A DNA stretch of 64,000 nucleotides, taken from contig NZ_JADPFC010000008.1 in the NCBI RefSeq assembly GCF_015668195.1, forward strand, positions 1 through 64,000, in the 5' to 3' direction. Below the pieces are notes generated by a model. The model had not been told where the DNA came from, ran no database searches, and saw nothing but the letters and a program-made list of their open reading frames with translations. Position numbers and translations under genes: made by a program. Source of the DNA: Romboutsia_C sp015668195. GTDB taxonomy: Bacteria > Bacillota > Clostridia > Peptostreptococcales > Peptostreptococcaceae. This document shows, piece after piece, positions 8,991 to 17,635 of the stretch. Numbering within the stretch: position 1 is the stretch's first letter; every line of letters starts with the position of its first letter.

Positions 8991-9264
8991 CCTGGGCTAT
9001 CTTCCCTTCCATACAATCCTCAGAAGATACTTCATCTGTCATACCTAGTTCAGCCAGCGATAGATTAATTTGCCCCATTTCTTTATAACCTTTGATCATA
9101 GACTCTTTTATGTCTATTTTTCTCTTTTGAGTTATATAAAATTGAAAGGCAGCCTTTGCAAAATCTTCTCTATTACTATTCTCCATCTCAACGATATGGT
9201 CTACCTCAGAAACGAGGGAATCCGGTAAAGTAAATACTATCTTTTCCTTACTTTTTTTGTGCAC
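8980..9264 (-). CDS. mazE: MazE/EndoAI-type antitoxin, ribbon-helix-helix
   Basis: The partner antitoxin, 94 residues. The N-terminal part (KIVFTLPDSLVSEVDHIVE, then NREDFAKAAFQFYI) has the ribbon-helix-helix pattern for dimerisation and DNA binding. The acidic C-terminal tail (EVSSEDCMEGKIAQGEY) is the expected toxin-binding and flexible segment. It starts at GTG 9264 behind GGGAGGCG. It lies 30 nt after alr and overlaps mazF. Autoregulation is usual for such antitoxins, but no palindromic operator is obvious in the 30-nt gap, so it may rely on the upstream operon promoter. Confidence 0.93.
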   Translation of the reverse strand: MHKKSKEKIVFTLPDSLVSEVDHIVEMENSNREDFAKAAFQFYITQKRKIDIKESMIKGYKEMGQINLSLAELGMTDEVSSEDCMEGKIAQGEY

Positions 9265-9294
9265 AAAATCGCCTCCCGGGGTATACTATCATTA

Positions 9295-10452
9295 TTATTT
9301 TATCAAATAACTATCTGATTGTAAAATTGCATTTCTTTCCATATAGATTCTATCTACTCTTCTTGATACCATACATAAAACTTCATAGTTTATAGTCTCT
9401 AGGCTTTTTGCTACATCTTCTGCTGTCAATTTCTCTTCCCCAAATATTATAACCTCATCGCCAATTTTTATGTCTATATTCTTGTTAATTTTGACCATAC
9501 ACTGATCCATACATATTCTACCTATAACATCAAATATACTTCCTTTAATCATCACCTTAGGATTTTTTTGTATTCTAGAAAATCCATCTGCATATCCTAT
9601 AGGTATAGTTGCGATTTTTTCTGTTTTATCACTTCTATACTTTAATCCATAACTTATCCCAGTACCTTTATCCACATCTTTTATATGAGCTACTCTCGTT
9701 TTTAAAGTCATTGCAGGCTTTAATTGAATAATTTCTCTATCTACTTCTTCTGATGGATAATGACCGTATAATATTATTCCACATCTTACCATATTAAGAT
9801 TCAACTCTGGTATATCTATAATTGCAGCACTATTTGATACATGTTTTATAGGTATGTTTATATCTACAGCTTCTAACCCTTCAACCATATATTTAAATCT
9901 TTGTACTTGAAGTTTAGTGAATTCCTTACTTTTTTCATCTGCTGTAGCAAAGTGTGTAAAGATACCTTCAATATCTACAAACTCTAAATCATTTATCGAT
10001 TTTATATCATTTATTGATTGGGAGTTAGATATAAATCCTATCCTTGACATACCTGTATCAATTTTAATATGGATTTTAGCATGTTTACCTATATTCTTGG
10101 CGATATCATTAAGTTTTTGAGCCATTTCTACTGAGTAAATAGTAATAGTTATATTATTGTTTATAGCAGTTGCTAATGCTTCTTTAGGAATATATCCTAG
10201 ACAAAGTATAGGAAGCATTATTTTGTTTTGTCTTAATTCTATCCCTTCTTCTAATCTAGCTACTGCTATATAATCAACATTTTCTTTCTCTAATAATTTT
10301 GCAATCGGTACTGAACCGTGCCCATAGGCATTAGCCTTTAGCACACCACAAATTTTTGTATTTTCCTTTAAGGATTTTTTTATATTATCAAGGTTAAATT
10401 TGATATTGTCTAGATTTATCTCTGCCCATGTTGGCGCTGTTATTTTGTTCAT
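9295..10452 (-). CDS. alr: alanine racemase
   Basis: A pyridoxal-phosphate enzyme interconverting L- and D-alanine for peptidoglycan, 385 residues. The PLP lysine is K39 in CGVLKANAYGHG, at the same number as in the Geobacillus enzyme. The second catalytic base, a tyrosine, sits in GTGISYGLKYRS, followed by the phosphate-binding stretch ATIPIGYADG. It is 15 nt downstream of gerS, so the two are co-transcribed. C. difficile has the same gerS-alr2 pair, where the racemase also affects response to alanine germinants. RBS: GGGGG about 11 nt before ATG. Confidence 0.97.
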   Translation of the reverse strand: MNKITAPTWAEINLDNIKFNLDNIKKSLKENTKICGVLKANAYGHGSVPIAKLLEKENVDYIAVARLEEGIELRQNKIMLPILCLGYIPKEALATAINNNITITIYSVEMAQKLNDIAKNIGKHAKIHIKIDTGMSRIGFISNSQSINDIKSINDLEFVDIEGIFTHFATADEKSKEFTKLQVQRFKYMVEGLEAVDINIPIKHVSNSAAIIDIPELNLNMVRCGIILYGHYPSEEVDREIIQLKPAMTLKTRVAHIKDVDKGTGISYGLKYRSDKTEKIATIPIGYADGFSRIQKNPKVMIKGSIFDVIGRICMDQCMVKINKNIDIKIGDEVIIFGEEKLTAEDVAKSLETINYEVLCMVSRRVDRIYMERNAILQSDSYLIK

Positions 10453-10467
10453 TTCTTTAGTTCCCCC

Positions 10468-11058
10468 TTACTTTTCATATTGAAAGTCTTGGTAAGTAAT
10501 AGTGAATCTAATCATTCCTTTAGAATCTATTATTTCCATTTTTTCTGGTTGTTTAGTCTTAATATTAATATACAATATTTGTTTATTAAAATATTCATCT
10601 TCACCTGGTATGTACGTTTCTAAGGCAAGACTACCATCAGATAATTTTATATCAACTTCTTCACTTTGCAGGTAATTTTTTATAAAATCCCCAATAAACA
10701 TATTTTGATCATTTTCACCTACATTAGGTAGTTCAATTTCATCTTTTATTCCGGGGTTTTTTACTATTATTTTATCTGATTTGTATTCAATAGTTTTACC
10801 TTTTAAATGTTCTGGTGATACTAACTCTAATTTATAATTATCTGGCTTATTATAATTATGAATAAATACGTAATTATGTGAACTCTTATTGCCAACTACT
10901 TCTACTTCAGCCCTACATGTGTATGAATCAATTTCAGCTATTACCTTTTGAAATTCTTCATAGGCCTCTTCTTTAGTTAATTGCCTTTTTTGGCAACCTA
11001 CAATAATAACTAGCATACTTATCATAAGCACTGCTAGTAGCGTTAGCTTACTTCTCAC
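10468..11058 (-). CDS. gerS: germination lipoprotein GerS
   Basis: A secreted lipoprotein of 196 residues. It has a hydrophobic signal with lipobox ending at C22 (IIVGCQKRQLTKEEAYEEF), then a beta-rich domain of the LolA/LolB-like type. In C. difficile GerS partners the cortex amidase CwlD, so that muramic-delta-lactam is made and the cortex can be degraded in germination. The assignment rests on size, lipobox, fold type and position: directly before alr and after a CBS gene and acpS, next to the atp operon. It starts at GTG 11058 with AGGAGG upstream. Without an alignment the orthology is probable, not proven. Confidence 0.82.
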   Translation of the reverse strand: MRSKLTLLAVLMISMLVIIVGCQKRQLTKEEAYEEFQKVIAEIDSYTCRAEVEVVGNKSSHNYVFIHNYNKPDNYKLELVSPEHLKGKTIEYKSDKIIVKNPGIKDEIELPNVGENDQNMFIGDFIKNYLQSEEVDIKLSDGSLALETYIPGEDEYFNKQILYINIKTKQPEKMEIIDSKGMIRFTITYQDFQYEK

Positions 11059-11079
11059 AAAATCCTCCTATATTAATTC

Positions 11080-11541
11080 TTATTCATTATACATAGCTCT
11101 GATTATATCGTATCTACATATAATTCCTTTTAATTTATGTTCTTTATCTACTACTGGAACTCTATTTACCGATTTCTTTATCATAATGTTAGCTACATCA
11201 TCAAAGTTATCTTCTTCATTTACAGTTACTATATCAGTTGACATTAAGTCCTTTACTTTGTATGCTGCTACTTCTTTAAATTCTTCTTCCATTTTTTTGT
11301 AATCATCTAAAAATATTAACCCTTGGAAAAAGTTAATTATATGAGGAGCTTCTACATGCTGTTCTTTCTTCATTATATCTGTCTCAGAAATAATACCTAC
11401 TACCTTATTATCTTCATCTACTACAGGTACCCCTCCTATTCTTTCTTTAATTAGTAACTTTGCAACATTAACTATACTTTCTTCTCTATTTACTACTATT
11501 ACATCTGTTGTCATTATGTCCTTAGCTATTTTATTGTTCAT
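11080..11541 (-). CDS. CBS-domain pair protein
   Basis: A stand-alone tandem CBS protein, 153 residues. The two repeats each contain the pattern 'imt.dvi.V...esi..va.lm....i..vPVvd....lvGiis..Di' (about 1-60 and 90-150), joined by a charged linker at 65-90. Such modules bind adenine nucleotides, but no effector or output domain is present here. It lies between acpS and gerS, 4 nt from acpS, clearly in one operon. RBS: AAGGAGTG. Its role in the cluster is unknown. Confidence 0.88.
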   Translation of the reverse strand: MNNKIAKDIMTTDVIVVNREESIVNVAKLLIKERIGGVPVVDEDNKVVGIISETDIMKKEQHVEAPHIINFFQGLIFLDDYKKMEEEFKEVAAYKVKDLMSTDIVTVNEEDNFDDVANIMIKKSVNRVPVVDKEHKLKGIICRYDIIRAMYNE

Positions 11542-11545
11542 AATA

Positions 11546-11926
11546 TCACTCCTTAATTATAGTTATAGCATTAGCTACCGCATATTCTTTACAATGAGAT
11601 ATAGATACTTTTATTTCTAAAACATTATAGTCTATGCATATCTTCTCTAAATTATTATAGGTTTTAACTATAGGCTTTCCTATTTCATTCCTTAATATTT
11701 CTATATCTTTAAAATTAAAATTTCTTATCCCTGTCCCTAAAGACTTGCTTATAGCTTCTTTTGCTGAAAAATTCCCTGCTATACTTTCAACTCTAAAATT
11801 ATTAGATTTAAAATACTCTATTTCATTTTCCGTAAATATTTTTTCTAAAAATCTATTATTTTTATTTATAGCTTCTTTTATTCTTCCTATCTCCACTATA
11901 TCTATACCAATATCTAATATATTCAT
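11546..11926 (-). CDS. acpS: holo-[acyl-carrier-protein] synthase
   Basis: Transfers 4'-phosphopantetheine from CoA to the acyl carrier protein, 126 residues, the normal length for the family. Motifs: GIDIVEIGRI at the N-terminus with the metal-binding Asp, and FSAKEAISKSLGTG in the middle with the second metal ligand Glu. GGAGG lies 7 nt before the ATG. First gene of the acpS-CBS-gerS-alr-mazE-mazF run; acpS next to alr is common in Firmicutes. Confidence 0.95.
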   Translation of the reverse strand: MNILDIGIDIVEIGRIKEAINKNNRFLEKIFTENEIEYFKSNNFRVESIAGNFSAKEAISKSLGTGIRNFNFKDIEILRNEIGKPIVKTYNNLEKICIDYNVLEIKVSISHCKEYAVANAITIIKE

Positions 11927-12088
11927 AGATGCCTCCGGTTCCTATTATAGTATTATTTTATTGCGTATATATAAATATATTCAACTCAACATTATAAAAT
12001 CCTGTCATATGCCTATTATAATACTACAGTAGAATTATTTTTAATAGATTTATTAGAATTTTCTATTAGTACTGATGTTTTTCAAAAT

Positions 12089-12120
12089 AAAAAGACTAGA
12101 GTTTAACTCTAGTCTTTTTT
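12089..12120 (-). terminator. terminator of the ATP synthase operon
   Basis: A perfect hairpin (AAAGACTAGAGTT with AACTCTAGTCTTT) with a long T-run. It begins within a few nt of the atpC stop codon. Confidence 0.93.
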
Positions 12121-12380
12121 TATAACCACTCTGCAGATTCAGTTAAAATAACAGCTTGTTCTTTTTCAACTTGCATGAATCCCCCAGATATTTTTGCTTC
12201 TTTAAATTTACCTTCTTTTTTTAGACGTAGAGTTCCATCAGATAATCCTGCAACTAAAGGTCTATGGTTTTTTAATATACCTCTGTCTCCTTCAGTAGTT
12301 CTAACTATTATCATCTCTGTTTTATCTTCATAGAAGATTTTATCAGGAGTAACAATTTTAACCGCAAATTCGCTTGCCAT
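12120..12380 (-). CDS. atpC: ATP synthase epsilon subunit, short form
   Basis: Central-stalk subunit of F1, 86 residues against about 130-140 in most bacteria. Only the N-terminal beta-sandwich is present (FAVKIVTPDKIFYED to AVILTESAEWL). The two-helix C-terminal domain that inhibits ATP hydrolysis is absent. There is no trace of it downstream: the operon terminator begins immediately after the TAA. This is therefore a natural short form, or an old truncation, not a recent frameshift. It is 2 nt after atpD, as usual for the last gene of the operon. Confidence 0.9.
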   Translation of the reverse strand: MASEFAVKIVTPDKIFYEDKTEMIIVRTTEGDRGILKNHRPLVAGLSDGTLRLKKEGKFKEAKISGGFMQVEKEQAVILTESAEWL

Positions 12381-12382
12381 TA

Positions 12383-13777
12383 TTATCTACTCTCCTTCGC
12401 TTTTGCAACTGCCTCTTCTATACTTCCTACGAATAAGAATGCTGATTCTGGTAAGTTATCATGCTTACCTTCTAATATTTCTTTGAAACTTCTTACAGTT
12501 TCTTTAACAGGTACATACTTACCTTCAAATCCTGTGAATTGCTCAGCAACTGTGAAAGGTTGAGATAAGAATCTCTCTATCTTTCTAGCTCTTTGTACTG
12601 TTATCTTATCTTCATCAGATAATTCATCCATACCAAGTATAGCTATTATATCTTGAAGTTCTTTATACTTTTGAAGTATAGATTGAACAGCTACTGCAAC
12701 TTCATAATGTTCTTTTCCAACTACAGCTGGATCAAGTACTCTAGATGTAGACTCTAATGGGTCAACAGCTGGGAATATACCTAGAGACGCCTTTTGTCTA
12801 GATAAAACTGTTTTAGCATCTAAGTGTGTGAATGTTGTAGCTGGTGCTGGGTCAGTTAAGTCATCGGCAGGTACGTATACAGCCTGAACTGATGTTATAG
12901 ACCCTTTATTTGTAGATGTTATTCTCTCTTGTAATTTACCCATCTCAGTAGCTAGTGTTGGTTGGTATCCAACTGCTGATGGAGTACGTCCAAGTAATGC
13001 TGAAACCTCAGATCCTGCTTGAGTGAAACGGAATATATTATCTACGAATAATAAAACGTCTTGTCCTTCTTGATCTCTGAAGTGCTCAGCCATTGTAAGA
13101 CCAGTTAAAGCAACTCTCATTCTTGCTCCAGGTGGCTCGTTCATTTGTCCGAATACTAGAGCAGTCTTGTTTATAACTCCAGATTCGCTCATCTCACCGT
13201 AAAGGTCATTACCTTCTCTTGTTCTTTCCCCAACACCTGCGAATACTGATATACCACCGTGTTGAGTAGCTATGTTGTTTATAAGCTCTTGTATAAGAAC
13301 TGTCTTACCAACTCCGGCTCCACCGAATAGACCGATTTTACCACCTTTTAAGTATGGTGCTAGTAAGTCAACAACTTTTATTCCTGTTTCTAGTATTTCA
13401 ACACCTGGCTTTAATTCGTCAAATGCTGGAGCTTCTCTATGTATAGGACTCTTAGGAGCATTTTTTGGTGCTTCCTTACCATCAACTGGTTCACCTAATA
13501 CATTGAATATTCTTCCTAAAGTTTCGTCTCCTACAGGTACACTTATTGCAGCTCCTGTATCAACAACTTCCATACCTCTTACAAGTCCATCAGTAGAACT
13601 CATCGATATACATCTAACTGTGTCATCACCAACATGTTGTGCAACTTCTATAACTATTTTTTTATCTCCGTGCTTTATCTCTAATGCATTTAATAGATTA
13701 GGTAAGCTTTTTTCATCATCGAACTTTACGTCAACAACTGGACCGATAACCTGAACTATTTTACCTACATTTGCCAT
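12383..13777 (-). CDS. atpD: ATP synthase beta subunit
   Basis: Catalytic subunit of F1, 464 residues. The Walker A loop GGAGVGKT, the GERTREGND segment with the catalytic Glu, the Walker B-like stretch ending LLFVDNIFRF, and the DELSEED-type element (GMDELSDEDK) are all present. The sequence is highly conserved and full length. It lies between atpG and atpC, with 15 and 2 nt gaps. Confidence 0.98.
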   Translation of the reverse strand: MANVGKIVQVIGPVVDVKFDDEKSLPNLLNALEIKHGDKKIVIEVAQHVGDDTVRCISMSSTDGLVRGMEVVDTGAAISVPVGDETLGRIFNVLGEPVDGKEAPKNAPKSPIHREAPAFDELKPGVEILETGIKVVDLLAPYLKGGKIGLFGGAGVGKTVLIQELINNIATQHGGISVFAGVGERTREGNDLYGEMSESGVINKTALVFGQMNEPPGARMRVALTGLTMAEHFRDQEGQDVLLFVDNIFRFTQAGSEVSALLGRTPSAVGYQPTLATEMGKLQERITSTNKGSITSVQAVYVPADDLTDPAPATTFTHLDAKTVLSRQKASLGIFPAVDPLESTSRVLDPAVVGKEHYEVAVAVQSILQKYKELQDIIAILGMDELSDEDKITVQRARKIERFLSQPFTVAEQFTGFEGKYVPVKETVRSFKEILEGKHDNLPESAFLFVGSIEEAVAKAKESR

Positions 13778-13792
13778 GTCCTAACCTCCTTA

Positions 13793-14650
13793 TTATTGAG
13801 CTGAAGAAGCTCCCGCAACTATCTCAGATATTTCCTGAGTAACTGCCGCTTGTCTTGCTCTATTGTATTGTAACTCTAAATTAGATATCATTTCATTAGC
13901 ATTGTCTGTAGCTGATTCCATAGCAGTTCTTCTTGCTGCTTGTTCTGAAGCATAAGCTTCAGCTATACCTCCATATATTCTTCCTGAAACATACTTAGGT
14001 ACTATAAAACCAAGTACAGCATCTGGAGAAGGTAAATATTGAACAGAAGCTCTACTATTCTTCTCTTCTTTATCTTTATCTACTGCTATTGGTAACAATC
14101 TAGTTACTCTTGGCTCTTGACTTAATGCTGAGACAAATTCTGTATATATTAACTTAACTTCATCTATATCTCCGTTTTGATAAGAATCCATTATAGTATT
14201 AGATATTTCGATTATATCTTCATACTTAACATCTTCAACAGAATCTATTGATCCGACTAAATCAAAAGATCTCTTGCTAACAAATTCTTTTGCTTTTTTT
14301 CCTATAGCTACAACCTTAACATTATTAGAACCTTGAGTTTCTGCAACTAATGCTTTAAATACATTCGAGTTGTATCCTCCTGCAAGTCCTCTATCTCCTG
14401 CTATAACTATATAACATTTATTTTTAACTTCTCTTTCTTTGAGAAATTCACTTTTAACTCCACTCGTATTCTTAGCTATATTTTGAACAGCTTCTTGTAA
14501 AGTATTAAAATATGGCTTAGAACTTTCTGCTCTTTCCTTAGCTTTTCTAAACTTTGAAGAAGCAACTAATTCCATAGCTTTAGTTATTTGCTTAGTATTT
14601 TCAACACTGGCAATACGAGTTTTAATTTCTTTCATTCCAGCTCCTGCCAA
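13793..14650 (-). CDS. atpG: ATP synthase gamma subunit
   Basis: Rotor shaft of F1, 285 residues. The N-terminal helix (MKEIKTRIASVENTKQITKAM) and the C-terminal helix (ELQYNRARQAAVTQEISEIVAGASS) that form the coiled coil inside the alpha-beta ring are intact. GDRGLAGGYN marks the central Rossmann-like part. The likely start is TTG 14650, six nt after GGAGGTAA. An ATG five codons later also has a weaker site. It is fifth from last in a ten-gene minus-strand operon. Confidence 0.96.
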   Translation of the reverse strand: MAGAGMKEIKTRIASVENTKQITKAMELVASSKFRKAKERAESSKPYFNTLQEAVQNIAKNTSGVKSEFLKEREVKNKCYIVIAGDRGLAGGYNSNVFKALVAETQGSNNVKVVAIGKKAKEFVSKRSFDLVGSIDSVEDVKYEDIIEISNTIMDSYQNGDIDEVKLIYTEFVSALSQEPRVTRLLPIAVDKDKEEKNSRASVQYLPSPDAVLGFIVPKYVSGRIYGGIAEAYASEQAARRTAMESATDNANEMISNLELQYNRARQAAVTQEISEIVAGASSAQ

Positions 14651-14677
14651 TTGGGTTACCTCCTTTTTTAAAAAGGA

Positions 14678-16180
14678 TTACGCTTCTATAACAAATTTCT
14701 TCTTGAAATCGTTTATAGCGTTTGTTAATTCTTGAGTGAAATCTCCATTCGCAAGAATTTTTTCTCCTATTTGTGGATAATTAGCATCTATGAATTCAAT
14801 TAATTCTGCTTCAAATCTCTTTACATTGTTTACAGGTATATCTGCTAATAAGTCGTTTACAACTGCAAATATAGCTATTACTTGGTCTTTAACGTCCATA
14901 GGTTGATGTTCACCTTGTTTTAGAACCTCAACTATTCTTTCCCCTTGAGCAAGTCTCTTCTTAGTATCTTCATCTAAATCAGATCCAAATTGAGAGAATG
15001 CTGCAAGTTCTTTATATTGAGAGTAAAGAAGTTTTAATGGTCCTGCAACTTTTTTCATTGATTTTATTTGAGCAGATCCACCAACTCTTGATACTGATAT
15101 ACCAGGGTCAACTGCCGGTCTTATTCCTGAGTAGAATAATTCTGGTACAAGGTATATTTGTCCATCTGTTATTGATATAACGTTAGTTGGTATATAAGCA
15201 GAAACGTCTCCACCTTGAGTTTCTATTATAGGTAATGCAGTTATAGATCCTGCACCTAACTCATCAGATAATTTAGCTGCTCTTTCAAGTAATCTTGAGT
15301 GTAAGTAGAATACATCCCCAGGATAAGCTTCACGTCCTGGTGGTCTCTTAAGTAATAATGACATTTCTCTGTATGCAACTGCATGCTTAGTTAAGTCATC
15401 GTATACTATTAATACATGTTTTCCGTTGAACATGAATTCTTCACCCATAGCAACTCCTGCATATGGTGCTAAGAATTGAAGTGGTGCAGATTCAGATGCT
15501 GTAGCAGATACTACTATTGTATAGTCCATAGCTCCGCCTTTTTCTAATGTATTAACAACTTGTGCAACTGTTGAACGCTTTTGTCCTATTGCAACGTATA
15601 TACATATAACATCTTTACCTTTTTGGTTAAGTATTGTATCTATACATATAGATGTTTTACCTGTTTGTCTGTCACCTATTACAAGCTCTCTTTGTCCTTT
15701 ACCTATTGGTATCATGGCATCGATAGCTTTTATTCCTGTTTGTAGAGGCTCATGAACTGACTTTCTAGCCATTATTCCTGTAGCTTCTGATTCAACTGGT
15801 CTAAATTTATTAGTGTTTATAGGTCCTTTTCCATCAACTGGTTGCCCTAGTGAGTTTACAACTCTACCTATCATAGCATCACCAACTGGAACTTGAACTA
15901 TATTACCAGTTCTCTTAACGATATCTCCTTCTTTTATTCCAGAGTCGTTACCTAATATAACTGCCCCAACCATGTCTTCTTCAAGGTTAAGAGCCATTCC
16001 GTATACTTCTCCTGGGAACTCTAATAATTCACCAGCCATAGCTTTCTCTAGCCCGTAAACACTAGCTATACCGTCCCCAACTTTTAAAACACTACCTGTA
16101 TCTGTTAATTCAACTTTATTCTCATAATTTTTTATTTGCTCTTTAATTATAGAACTTATTTCTTCAGGTCTTAAGTTCAT
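14678..16180 (-). CDS. atpA: ATP synthase alpha subunit
   Basis: Non-catalytic nucleotide-binding subunit of F1, 500 residues. It has Walker A GDRQTGKT, the conserved arginine-bearing stretch SVSRVGGSAQ near residue 370, and the N-terminal beta-barrel. Full length and well conserved. A chance perfect DnaA-box sequence lies inside this gene at 14772-14780. Confidence 0.98.
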   Translation of the reverse strand: MNLRPEEISSIIKEQIKNYENKVELTDTGSVLKVGDGIASVYGLEKAMAGELLEFPGEVYGMALNLEEDMVGAVILGNDSGIKEGDIVKRTGNIVQVPVGDAMIGRVVNSLGQPVDGKGPINTNKFRPVESEATGIMARKSVHEPLQTGIKAIDAMIPIGKGQRELVIGDRQTGKTSICIDTILNQKGKDVICIYVAIGQKRSTVAQVVNTLEKGGAMDYTIVVSATASESAPLQFLAPYAGVAMGEEFMFNGKHVLIVYDDLTKHAVAYREMSLLLKRPPGREAYPGDVFYLHSRLLERAAKLSDELGAGSITALPIIETQGGDVSAYIPTNVISITDGQIYLVPELFYSGIRPAVDPGISVSRVGGSAQIKSMKKVAGPLKLLYSQYKELAAFSQFGSDLDEDTKKRLAQGERIVEVLKQGEHQPMDVKDQVIAIFAVVNDLLADIPVNNVKRFEAELIEFIDANYPQIGEKILANGDFTQELTNAINDFKKKFVIEA

Positions 16181-16195
16181 GGGTTCACCACCATT

Positions 16196-16738
16196 CTAAG
16201 ATATTACTTGAGATAGTATATTTTTCATTCCTGCTAAACGAGTTTTAACAGTTCCGTCTATCTCTTCGTTTCCAAGTCTAACTAGAACTCCTCCTAGTAT
16301 AGATTCATCAACGTTGTTTTCTAAAGTAACATTTTTGTTGTATTTTTTTGAAAGTTTTAACTCAAGTTCTTTAATTTCTTCTTGAGACATAGGTACTGCA
16401 GTTATTGCAGTTCCTTCTAAAACATTGTTCTTTTCATTTAATAATGCTTTAAATGAGTTTTGTACAGCTTCTATAGCTGAAACTCTATCTTTATCTATTA
16501 TTAATTTTAAGAAATTGCTTAAATTTTCACTCAACTGATTTTGAAAAACTTTATCTAATAAGTCTTTCTTTTCTCCTTTTCCTACAAGAGGAGATTTTAA
16601 AACATTATAAAAATCTTCGTTAGATTTTAATATGTTCACAACTGCCACTAATTCTTCGTTTAAGCTAGCAGTTGTGTTAGTTTCTTCTCCTACTTGAAAT
16701 AAGGCTTCAGCATATCTACTCGCGACTACATTCATCAT
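16196..16738 (-). CDS. atpH: ATP synthase delta subunit
   Basis: Peripheral-stalk protein linking b to alpha, 180 residues. The N-terminal helical domain (ASRYAEALFQVGEE) and the C-terminal beta-alpha part ending ILGGVLVRLGNEEIDGTVKTRL follow the OSCP/delta pattern. The ATG overlaps the atpF stop by 4 nt (ATGA), indicating translational coupling. Confidence 0.95.
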   Translation of the reverse strand: MMNVVASRYAEALFQVGEETNTTASLNEELVAVVNILKSNEDFYNVLKSPLVGKGEKKDLLDKVFQNQLSENLSNFLKLIIDKDRVSAIEAVQNSFKALLNEKNNVLEGTAITAVPMSQEEIKELELKLSKKYNKNVTLENNVDESILGGVLVRLGNEEIDGTVKTRLAGMKNILSQVIS

Positions 16739-17235
16739 TTAGCTTCGCCTACCTCTTTTATAAAGTTATCTATTAAATCCTTGTGCTTAGATTTATCTAT
16801 ATCTTTCTCAATAACTTTAGATGCTGCTAATAATGCTATATCAGATATATCGTTTTTGATTTCATTCATAGCTTTTTGTCTTTCTTGTTCTATATCTTTA
16901 TTAGCTTTTTCTCTTATATTTTGTGCTTCATTTTTAGCATTAGCTATCATTTCAGATTCTTTTTGCTCTGCTCTTAATGTAGCTTGTTTTATTATTTCTT
17001 GACCTTCATTTTTAGCTGAGATTATCTTTTCTTCATATTCTTTCTTTAAAGATAAACCTTCTGTCTTAGCAACTTCTCCTTGTGCTAAGTTTTCTCTGAT
17101 GTCTTTTTCTCTAGCTTCGATTATTCCTAATACCGGTTTGAATAAAAGTTTCTTTAATATTACAAATACTAGGAATGTATTTATAAGCTGGAATATTAAT
17201 TCATATGATATGCCTATAAGTGGCTTAAATTCCAT
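16735..17235 (-). CDS. atpF: ATP synthase b subunit
   Basis: Stator stalk of 166 residues: one membrane helix at about 8-30 followed by a long charged coiled coil (about 45-160) that reaches F1. Strong Shine-Dalgarno (GGAGGAT) before the ATG. It is followed without a gap by atpH and preceded by a spacer of about 97 nt after atpE. Confidence 0.95.
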   Translation of the reverse strand: MEFKPLIGISYELIFQLINTFLVFVILKKLLFKPVLGIIEAREKDIRENLAQGEVAKTEGLSLKKEYEEKIISAKNEGQEIIKQATLRAEQKESEMIANAKNEAQNIREKANKDIEQERQKAMNEIKNDISDIALLAASKVIEKDIDKSKHKDLIDNFIKEVGEAK

Positions 17236-17332
17236 ATGTTATCCTCCTTCCTACTAATCACAATTCGTAAGTAGGAGATGGCTCTCCCCATCTCCTATTT
17301 ACAAAATTTCTTAATATTCATTCATAATTTCC

Positions 17333-17578
17333 TTACATTAATGGATTAGCAAATAGAAGGATTATTGCTATAACTAGTCCGTATATTGCTGAAGACTCTG
17401 CTACTGCTGCTCCAAGTAACATTGTTTTTATTATATCACCTTGTGCTTCTGGTTGGTTTCCAACTGCTTCTGCACCTTTACCTGCTGCGAATCCTTGTCC
17501 TATTCCTGCTCCTATACCTGTTGCAACTGCGATACCTGCTCCTATAGCTGAAGCTGCTGCTATTATAGCTGTTTCCAT
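17333..17578 (-). CDS. atpE: ATP synthase c subunit, sodium-type residues
   Basis: The rotor ring protein, 81 residues, a hairpin of two membrane helices with a polar loop (GNQPEAQGD). The ion-binding residues of the Ilyobacter tartaricus sodium ring (Q32, V63, E65, S66, T67, Y70) map with a constant offset of four to Q28, V59, E61, S62, S63 and Y66 here, in GIGQGF and AVAESSAIY. Only T67 changes, conservatively, to Ser. The enzyme is therefore likely to couple to sodium ions. Strong RBS (GGAGGAAG) consistent with high synthesis of the ring subunit. Confidence 0.96.
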   Translation of the reverse strand: METAIIAAASAIGAGIAVATGIGAGIGQGFAAGKGAEAVGNQPEAQGDIIKTMLLGAAVAESSAIYGLVIAIILLFANPLM

Positions 17579-17635
17579 AATTACTTCCTCCTTAGAAATT
17601 CTAATTTTTTAAAATTTTGACTATTTAATATTTTT

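Noticed and set aside
13272..13754. Long plus-strand frame of 160 codons
   Set aside because: It is antisense to atpD, which is highly conserved. The frame is a by-product of atpD codon use and has no ribosome site.
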